A DNA stretch of 20,396 nucleotides from Planctomycetota bacterium (GTDB lineage Bacteria > Planctomycetota > Planctomycetia > Pirellulales > Pirellulaceae). The DNA is taken from NCBI GenBank assembly GCA_024277285.1, contig JAJRVM010000339.1:1-20396 (forward strand), in the 5' to 3' direction. Made by a program: the position numbers and the translations under genes. Positions 15,695 to 20,396 of this stretch are shown here, one piece after another. Within the stretch, counting starts at the first letter, position 1; every line of letters begins with the position of its first letter. Below the pieces are notes generated by a model. The model worked only from the letters and a program-made list of their open reading frames with translations. It had not been told where the DNA came from and did not search any database.

Positions 15695-15713
15695 TACGAC
15701 GCTCCGCGTCGTA
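15695..15713. other. Hairpin TACGACGC-TCC-GCGTCGTA
   Basis: A perfect 8-bp stem with a 3-nt loop starts 11 bp after the propeller stop. Its right arm runs directly into the heptad array at 15708. The position just downstream of a stop fits an mRNA 3'-end structure, but there is no T-tract, so a palindromic repeat is equally likely. Confidence 0.55.
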
Positions 15714-15777
15714 TCGAATAAGTCGCATCGAATAAGTCGCATCGAATAAGTCGCATCGAATAAGTCGTATCGAATAC
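15708..15777 (+). repeat. Heptanucleotide array, CGAATAA/GTCGCAT alternating (14-bp period)
   Basis: Ten 7-bp units: GTCGTAT, then CGAATAA-GTCGCAT three times, then CGAATAA-GTCGTAT, then CGAATAC. The alternation gives a 14-bp period, which is two heptads. It lies between the hairpin at 15695 and the interleaved palindrome at 15776 in the leader of the radical SAM gene. Confidence 0.93.
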
Positions 15778-15809
15778 GGCACTCCGTTCACGGCACGGAG
15801 TGCCGTGCC
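15776..15809 (+). promoter_or_regulatory. Interleaved palindromes upstream of the first radical SAM gene
   Basis: ACGGCACTCCGT (15776-15787) pairs perfectly with ACGGAGTGCCGT (15795-15806), a 12-bp stem with a 7-nt loop. GGCACGG (15792-15798) pairs perfectly with CCGTGCC (15803-15809), using part of the loop and the right arm of the first stem, so the two hairpins exclude each other. The structure ends 28 nt before the ATG at 15838. It could switch translation of the downstream gene or act as a transcription attenuator, but no T-run is present and it may simply be a repeat. Confidence 0.5.
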
Positions 15810-15837
15810 ACATTCATTTAACCCAACGCGACATGCT

Positions 15838-17145
15838 ATGCCTTCCGACCCTACCAAGACAGAAGTAGGCAACTACTTCATCTCGAACTACCCGCCCTAC
15901 TCGTGCTGGTCGAGCGATTCAGTCGACGCGGCGCGTCAGGCGATGCAGCAGCCGCCAAGCGATGTTCCATTGGGGCTGTACTTGCATATTCCGTTCTGCC
16001 GCAAACGCTGCAAGTTTTGTTACTTCAAAGTGTTCACCGACAAACGCGCCGGCGACATCCAACGGTACATGGACGCCCTGGCGCGTGAAATCGAGCTGGT
16101 CAGCAAGCTGCCCGTGATGGGGACGCGGCCATTTCGATTCGTTTACTTTGGAGGTGGCACGCCATCGTTTCTGAGTGTCCGGCAGCTCAACGGACTGGTC
16201 GAACGACTGCGCGAAAACATCGACTGGTCGCAAGCGGAAGAAGTCACGTTTGAATGCGAACCAGGCACATTGGCCGAACCCAAGGTCCAAGCACTCAAGC
16301 AGCTTGGCATCACTCGGTTAAGTCTGGGCGTGGAAAACTTCAGCGACGAAGTGTTGCAGGAAAACGGCCGAGCTCATTTGTCGTCGGAGGTCTATCGAGC
16401 TTGGGAATGGATCCGCGCCGCCCAGTTCCCCAACGTCAACATCGACTTGATCGCCGGCATGGTTGGTGAAACGTGGGAGAATTGGCGCGAGAACATTCGC
16501 CGCACGATCGAACTGGCTCCTGAAAGCGTTACGATCTACCAAATGGAGTTGCCCTTCAATACGGTCTACTCGAAAGATATCCTCGGCCAGCAGACGGAAT
16601 CACCGGTCGCCGATTGGCCAACCAAACGAGCCTGGGTGAGTTACGCTTTTGATGAACTGCAAGCGGTAGGTTATCACGTATCGAGTGCCTATACGTTGGT
16701 CAAAGACCCCGCCGGCGTGAATTTCAGCTACCGGGACAACCTCTGGCGTGGCGCCGATATGCTAGCCACTGGGATCGCCAGCTTCGGGCACGTCTCGGGC
16801 GTCCACTATCAGAACCTGCCCGAATGGGAAGCGTACATCACCAGCCTGCTGGACCAGAACGAACTGCCGATCGGTCGCGCCTTGCGGCCCACTCCACATC
16901 AACGGTTGGTTCGCGAAATGATCCTGCAGCTCAAACATGGCCAACTCGACGGCGCCTACTTTCACGCGAAGTTCGGCGTCGACATTGTCGACCAGTGGCG
17001 TGACACTTGGGATCAGTACGTCGCCAACGGCTGGTGCACGATCGACGGCGATCGGATTACGCTCTCCCGTGAAGGGCTGCTGCGTGCTGACGGCCTGCTG
17101 CCGGCGTTCTTTGAACCTGAGCACCAAGGAGTTCGTTACACATGA
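15838..17145 (+). CDS. HemW-like radical SAM protein (coproporphyrinogen oxidase-like family)
   Basis: The 435-residue protein carries the radical SAM cluster motif CRKRCKFC (Cys54, Cys58, Cys61), followed by YFGGGTPSF (glycine-rich SAM site) and EVTFECEPGTL. The C-terminal region with LPEWEAYI and PTPHQRLVREMIL is that of the HemN/HemW superfamily. It differs from HemW in lacking the HNxxYW heme-binding motif (here YRDNLWRGADML), and the cluster motif lacks the extra Cys of HemN, so neither heme chaperone nor coproporphyrinogen III oxidase is expected. HutW/ChuW-type and class C methyltransferase-like members share this architecture. No Shine-Dalgarno site precedes ATG 15838, and an in-frame GTG at 15805 lies inside the palindrome. 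The stop overlaps the GcvH-like start as ATGA, indicating tight coupling. The reaction is unknown. Confidence 0.88.
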   Translation: MPSDPTKTEVGNYFISNYPPYSCWSSDSVDAARQAMQQPPSDVPLGLYLHIPFCRKRCKFCYFKVFTDKRAGDIQRYMDALAREIELVSKLPVMGTRPFRFVYFGGGTPSFLSVRQLNGLVERLRENIDWSQAEEVTFECEPGTLAEPKVQALKQLGITRLSLGVENFSDEVLQENGRAHLSSEVYRAWEWIRAAQFPNVNIDLIAGMVGETWENWRENIRRTIELAPESVTIYQMELPFNTVYSKDILGQQTESPVADWPTKRAWVSYAFDELQAVGYHVSSAYTLVKDPAGVNFSYRDNLWRGADMLATGIASFGHVSGVHYQNLPEWEAYITSLLDQNELPIGRALRPTPHQRLVREMILQLKHGQLDGAYFHAKFGVDIVDQWRDTWDQYVANGWCTIDGDRITLSREGLLRADGLLPAFFEPEHQGVRYT

Positions 17146-17591
17146 GCGAAGTGGTGTTCATGATGGGCGAGTTCGAGGCCCGGTTTCCGGAAGATCGCCA
17201 CTACTGCACAAACCACATGTGGGCGCAGACGGACGGCACCGTGACCCGATTCGGGTTCACGGCCTACGCGGTCCGACTGCTGCAAGACGTCTACTTTCTG
17301 GAATGGGCCGTGGATGACGGCGCGCTGCTCGAAGCACGGCAAACCATCGGAGCGATTGAGAGCAAGAAAGCGGAAAGCGACCTGTATGCACCGGCGACCG
17401 GTCACCTGGTGCGGTTCAATGAGACCTTGCTCGACGACCCCTCGGCAATCAATGTGGATAAGTATGGTGAAGGCTGGCTGTTCGAGATGCAACTCAGCGC
17501 ACCCTCGGTCATGACGGCACAGGAATACACGAAACACCTCGAATCGGTCTGGGAGATAACGCAACGCACGATCAAAGGGCAGTTGAGTTGA
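17142..17591 (+). CDS. Orphan lipoyl H-protein (GcvH-like)
   Basis: GcvH carries a lipoyl group as a swinging arm between enzymes of glycine cleavage. The 149-residue protein matches along its whole length: the HMWAQTDGTVTRFGFTAYAVRL opening, the lipoylation segment IESKKAESDLYAPATGHLVR with Lys76 aligned to the modified lysine of ESVKA, and LLDDPSAINVDKYGEGWLFE. It is slightly longer than typical GcvH (about 125-130) because of a helical C-terminal tail. No gcvT, gcvP or lipoate ligase gene is present; instead it overlaps the radical SAM gene by ATGA and is followed by a ferredoxin and a second radical SAM gene. A role as lipoyl carrier for those enzymes is inferred, similar in principle to GcvH-like LbpA proteins of sulfur oxidation. 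A plain second GcvH copy is the alternative. Confidence 0.88.
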   Translation: MSEVVFMMGEFEARFPEDRHYCTNHMWAQTDGTVTRFGFTAYAVRLLQDVYFLEWAVDDGALLEARQTIGAIESKKAESDLYAPATGHLVRFNETLLDDPSAINVDKYGEGWLFEMQLSAPSVMTAQEYTKHLESVWEITQRTIKGQLS

Positions 17592-17642
17592 GAATCTGAG
17601 TTGAGTGTCGACGACGACCGGGGCACGACGCAAGTCGTTTTC

Positions 17643-17689
17643 GGCCCGGCAGGGCCGGTACAGCCTCTGCCGGTGCCGTGAGGCACCGG
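17643..17689. other. Two adjacent hairpins downstream of the H-protein gene
   Basis: GGCCC-GGCA-GGGCC occupies 17643-17656. CCGGTGCC-GTGA-GGCACCGG occupies 17670-17689, an 8-bp perfect stem closed by a GNRA-type tetraloop. They begin 52 bp after the stop, in the 242-bp spacer before the ferredoxin gene. No T-run follows, so they may stabilise mRNA ends or represent palindromic repeats rather than terminators. Confidence 0.55.
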
Positions 17690-17833
17690 TGCGGATCGAA
17701 CAAGAACGAGAGCCCCGGAGAGACGGTACAGAAAGGACGCGTGCCGGCGCCATTGTCGGCTCTCCGAGCCAGAGAAACCAATTTGCAACCGCGGGCGGCA
17801 AATGCATCGGACTCACACAACGAGACAATCTAG

Positions 17834-18874
17834 ATGGCCAAACGATTAAGTGTCGTCCTGTCCCAGGGCCAGAGTAACAACCCGGCAAAGCGCAAACTCG
17901 AAGAGTCGGTGGTAGCCGAACTGATCACGACGGACGGAGTTGACGTCTTGGTGATCCCGCACCTATACGACTTGAACGAAAGCAGCTCCGCGATGCTTGC
18001 GTTACTGCAATTGCATGGCGACTTCGTGCTCCTTTCCTGGCTCTACGCACGCGCCGCGCACTGGACACTGGACCGCGTTCAGATCCGCGGACGTATTGGC
18101 GAAACGGCGCTCAAGAGTGCCTGGGACGAACGTCGCAAGAAGTGGGAAAAACAGACGAAAGACTATCGGCCCGACCCGGAAACGCCACGCGTGTTGGACG
18201 ATCGCCCCATGCCCGATCGCACGATCTACCACATGGACCTGCGGATGGAGGACCGGGCCGAGCCGTACGTGCGCGAGATCCAGCGACTTGCCGAAGAACA
18301 ACAAACGCAAGTCGTCAGTCTGACCGGCGGACTCAACGGCGCGTCAACCGCAACTCCCGGGGCCGCAAAGTCGACCGCTGAACCGCTCATTGAACCAGCA
18401 TCCGCAACACCTCACGTAATCGAAGACTCCACGCCACGCCGCTGGTACCCGGTAATCGACTTCAGCCGCTGTACGAACTGCATGGAGTGTGTTGATTTCT
18501 GTCTGTTCGGAGTTTATGGAATCGACGAATTGGAAACGATCCTGGTCGAACAACCGGACAACTGCCGCAAGGGCTGCCCGGCTTGCAGTCGCGTTTGCCC
18601 GGAAAATGCGATTATCTTCCCCCAACACAAGACCCCCGTCATCGCCGGTGATCCAAGCATTGGTGGCGAGATGAAGATCGACCTGTCACAGCTGTTTGGC
18701 AAACCAAACGACGTGGACGTCGCCGCCCAGGAACGAGATGCCCATCTGCAGCAGGCGGGCCGCGCGCCGGTCGACGCAGCCAATACGGCACCCGCATCTG
18801 CAGGGCAGGCGACCGGAAAACAAAAAGACGAATTGGACGAACTAATCGACGAGCTTGATGAGCTCGACCTCTGA
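17834..18874 (+). CDS. Two-cluster [4Fe-4S] ferredoxin protein with unknown N-terminal domain
   Basis: Residues 1-110 form an unrecognised alpha/beta domain (KRLSVVLSQGQSNNPAKRKL, DVLVIPHLYDL, FVLLSWLYARAAHW). Residues 115-205 are charged and then low complexity. The ferredoxin part has CTNCMECVDFC (Cys213, 216, 219, 223) and CRKGCPACSRVCP (Cys244, 248, 251, 255), enough for two [4Fe-4S] clusters, although the second has Cx3Cx2Cx3C spacing instead of Cx2Cx2Cx3C. The C-terminus is a Asp/Glu/Leu repeat (DELDELIDELDELDL), possibly a docking tail. It is expected to donate low-potential electrons, plausibly to the adjacent radical SAM enzymes, which need reduction of their clusters. The gene ends 20 bp before the second radical SAM gene. 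The start has no strong ribosome binding site. Confidence 0.85.
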   Translation: MAKRLSVVLSQGQSNNPAKRKLEESVVAELITTDGVDVLVIPHLYDLNESSSAMLALLQLHGDFVLLSWLYARAAHWTLDRVQIRGRIGETALKSAWDERRKKWEKQTKDYRPDPETPRVLDDRPMPDRTIYHMDLRMEDRAEPYVREIQRLAEEQQTQVVSLTGGLNGASTATPGAAKSTAEPLIEPASATPHVIEDSTPRRWYPVIDFSRCTNCMECVDFCLFGVYGIDELETILVEQPDNCRKGCPACSRVCPENAIIFPQHKTPVIAGDPSIGGEMKIDLSQLFGKPNDVDVAAQERDAHLQQAGRAPVDAANTAPASAGQATGKQKDELDELIDELDELDL

Positions 18875-18894
18875 TATTCGAAAGCGACTCCTTC

Positions 18895-20121
18895 ATGTAT
18901 CTTCGCATGACCAAACGCATGCTCTTTGAAACCAACAAGCGGCTCCTCTGGAAGCTCGCCTGGAACGCCGGATTCAAGGGCATTCGCTCGATTCGCAAGC
19001 ACCAACAACGCTTGGCGCGGGGCGAGTTCTATCCGCCGTTCATCTATATCTCGATCACCAACAGTTGCAATCTGCGCTGCCAGGGATGCTGGGTCGATGT
19101 TGCCGCCAAACAGGAGAAAATCGAACCGGACGCGATGCACCGATTGATTCACGAATCCCAAGAAATGGGTAACGCTTTCTTCGGGATCGTCGGGGGCGAA
19201 CCGTTTATGCATGACGGGTTGCTCGACATTCTGGCCGAACACCCCGATTGCTATTTCCAGATTTTTACGAACGGCCACTTCATCACGCCCGAAGTCGCAC
19301 AGCGAATCCGTAAGCTCGGCAACATCACGCCGCTAGTGAGCGTGGAAGGCAACGAGATCGTTAGCGATCAGCGCCGCGGCAAACCAGAGGTACTCAATCG
19401 TACCATGCAGGGTTTGCAAAACTGTTTGGACGCGAAAGTCCTGACTGGCGTCTGCACCAGTTTGTGCCAAACCAATATGGACCTGCTAACCGAAGAGTGG
19501 CTTGACAATTTGATCGACATGGGAGTGCTGTACACCTGGTTCCACATCTACCGACCGGTCGGAGCTGACGCGTCACCCGAGCTCTGCTTAACCCCCGCAC
19601 AACAGAAACAAGCGCGACAGTTCGTTGTCGAGATGCGCAACAAGAAACCGATCATCATCGTCGACGCCTATTATGATGGCGATGGCTATGCACTCTGCCC
19701 TGCAGTAACCGGTTTCACGCACCACGTGAACCCGTGGGGCGATATCGAGCCCTGCCCGGTGATTCAAATCGCCAAGGACTCGATCTATGACCAACGGCCG
19801 TTGCGCGAAGTGTTGGGCCAGTCCGAGTTCCTGCGCGATTTCCGCGAAACCGCCGCCACCTTCACGCGCGGCTGTATCGTTTTGGAACGCCCTGACCTGC
19901 TGCTGCAACTGGCCGAAAAACATGGTGCCAAAGACACCACGGTCCGGCAGACCGCGTTTGCGGAACTGCAGACCATGCAATCACGTGCTTCGCAGTACAA
20001 TCCCGGCAACGAGGTCCCCGAAAAGAACTGGATCTATCGCATCTTCAAGCGGATCTGGTTCAATGACTACGGCGCCTACGCCCAGCACTTTCGCCGCGAC
20101 GATTGGCACGATCCACGGTGA
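18895..20121 (+). CDS. Radical SAM protein with C-terminal Cys-rich (Twitch/SPASM-like) region
   Basis: The 408-residue protein has a basic helical N-terminus (1-45), then SITNSCNLRCQGCW with cluster ligands Cys58, Cys62 and Cys65, and the SAM-binding GGEPF. The barrel continues with QIFTNGHFI and LVSVEGNE. The C-terminal part has ALCPAVTGFTHHVNPWGDIE followed by PCPVIQ and a later GCIV, a pattern seen in Twitch/SPASM proteins that bind an auxiliary cluster, though with only three clear Cys residues. The family includes peptide-modifying enzymes and HpnH-type lipid enzymes; no precursor peptide gene is visible nearby, so peptide modification is not supported. It follows the ferredoxin by 20 bp and is surely in the same operon. 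ATG 18895 is given; an in-frame ATG at 18907 is possible. Confidence 0.9.
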   Translation: MYLRMTKRMLFETNKRLLWKLAWNAGFKGIRSIRKHQQRLARGEFYPPFIYISITNSCNLRCQGCWVDVAAKQEKIEPDAMHRLIHESQEMGNAFFGIVGGEPFMHDGLLDILAEHPDCYFQIFTNGHFITPEVAQRIRKLGNITPLVSVEGNEIVSDQRRGKPEVLNRTMQGLQNCLDAKVLTGVCTSLCQTNMDLLTEEWLDNLIDMGVLYTWFHIYRPVGADASPELCLTPAQQKQARQFVVEMRNKKPIIIVDAYYDGDGYALCPAVTGFTHHVNPWGDIEPCPVIQIAKDSIYDQRPLREVLGQSEFLRDFRETAATFTRGCIVLERPDLLLQLAEKHGAKDTTVRQTAFAELQTMQSRASQYNPGNEVPEKNWIYRIFKRIWFNDYGAYAQHFRRDDWHDPR

Positions 20122-20128
20122 AGAGGGA

Positions 20129-20168
20129 GAGAGGGCGAGAGGGTGAGGGGGCGTGAAAGTGAGGGGGA
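20129..20168 (+). repeat. Degenerate 8-bp purine-rich repeat
   Basis: Units of 8 bp follow the radical SAM stop by 7 bp: GAGAGGGC, GAGAGGGT, GAGGGGGC, GTGAAAGT, GAGGGGGA. It differs from the other arrays in having period 8 rather than 7 and in being purine-only on the plus strand for most of its length. It leads into the heptad array at 20188. Confidence 0.6.
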
Positions 20169-20187
20169 GAAGGGGTGTGAGGTGGCG

Positions 20188-20215
20188 AATAGGGAATGCG
20201 GAATAGGGAATGCGG
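20188..20215 (+). repeat. Heptanucleotide array, second copy of the left-end array
   Basis: Four units: AATAGGG, AATGCGG, AATAGGG, AATGCGG. The left-end copy at 1-35 has one more AATGCGG before the same AAGTC junction, so the two copies differ by exactly one 7-bp unit. Confidence 0.9.
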
Positions 20216-20396
20216 AAGTCAAAGTGTACCGTCATGTGTGTTCAGGAAGTAAGTCGCGCTGGAATCGGCGTGCGACATGGAAATCATCCAACGGCGACTC
20301 ATGATTTCTGTTTGCCCGATTTTGCGGTAGCAATCGACTTGACCATGATGGCGATCAATTCATCGCTCTCATCGAGCAACGGAGACAGTCGGGATT
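20216..20396. repeat. Long direct repeat, right copy (cut by the window end)
   Basis: Matches 36-216 without gaps with five substitutions. The copy begins right after the heptad array and runs off the window. Same orientation as the left copy, 20180 bp away. Confidence 0.92.
20299..20396 (-). CDS. Four-helix-bundle (S23-type) protein, C-terminal part, cut by window end
   Basis: The minus strand reads 31 residues ending at a TGA at 20299-20301, with DELIAIMVKSIATAKSGKQK near the end. Compared with the left copy, three substitutions change residues (DER to DES, ATAN to ATAK, SGQ to SGK) and the frame is intact over the visible part. Whether this copy has a complete N-terminus lies beyond the window, so it may be a full gene or another remnant. 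Confidence 0.7.
   Translation of the reverse strand, partial: SRLSPLLDESDELIAIMVKSIATAKSGKQKS

Noticed and set aside
18895..20121. Ribosomally made peptide (RiPP) maturase with a precursor peptide
   Set aside because: I looked for a small open frame with a plausible leader and core next to the gene and found none; the downstream sequence is repeat DNA.
1..20396. Circular plasmid or phage genome with overlapping ends
   Set aside because: The end repeats differ at five positions and by one heptad, and the gene content (mnmG, metabolic genes) is chromosomal. No replication or phage genes are present.
1..20396. CRISPR array
   Set aside because: The repeats are contiguous tandem arrays without unique spacers of 30-40 bp, and no cas genes are present.

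Overview
The window looks like chromosomal DNA of a planctomycete, most likely in or near the Pirellulales. This is an inference from overall gene style: GC-rich coding sequence, spacers packed with short repeats and hairpins, a PQQ-type propeller, four-helix-bundle (S23-type) gene remnants, and two hypothetical proteins that look typical of that group. No rRNA or tRNA was recognised, so the assignment is moderate. Both window ends lie inside the same repeat (positions 36-216 and 20216-20396, about 97% identical, same orientation). That is what a contig broken at a repeat would look like.

Left part (1-6000). A decayed four-helix-bundle gene fragment lies between inverted arrays of 7-bp repeats. 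Next come minus-strand genes: mnmG (tRNA wobble uridine modification), a KOW-only NusG-like mini-protein, an SNF2/DEAD-like helicase and a hypothetical protein. The spacer between the KOW gene and the helicase holds a perfect 13-unit heptanucleotide array.

Middle part (6000-9720). On the plus strand there is a coiled-coil hypothetical protein with a good promoter candidate, then about 2.7 copies of a 173-bp tandem repeat, then an exported serine hydrolase of the class C beta-lactamase fold and an alpha/beta hydrolase.

Right part (10050-20121). Eight plus-strand genes run in one direction. The first three form a carboxylate-to-alcohol reduction cassette: an adenylating enzyme of the EhpF/PaaK type, an aldehyde dehydrogenase-fold reductase, and an iron alcohol dehydrogenase translationally coupled to the reductase. 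After a secreted PQQ-type beta-propeller come a HemW-like radical SAM enzyme without the HemW heme motif, an overlapping orphan lipoyl H-protein (GcvH-like) without other glycine cleavage genes, a two-cluster ferredoxin protein with an unrecognised N-terminal domain, and a second radical SAM protein. This last group is the best candidate for an undescribed system: radical chemistry with its own electron donor and a possible lipoyl swinging-arm carrier.

Across the window, the spacers contain six arrays with period exactly 7 bp (or 14 = 2x7) from at least three sequence families, plus hairpins and two interleaved palindromes placed 15-30 nt upstream of start codons. These give the spacers a regular architecture that coding genes do not explain.
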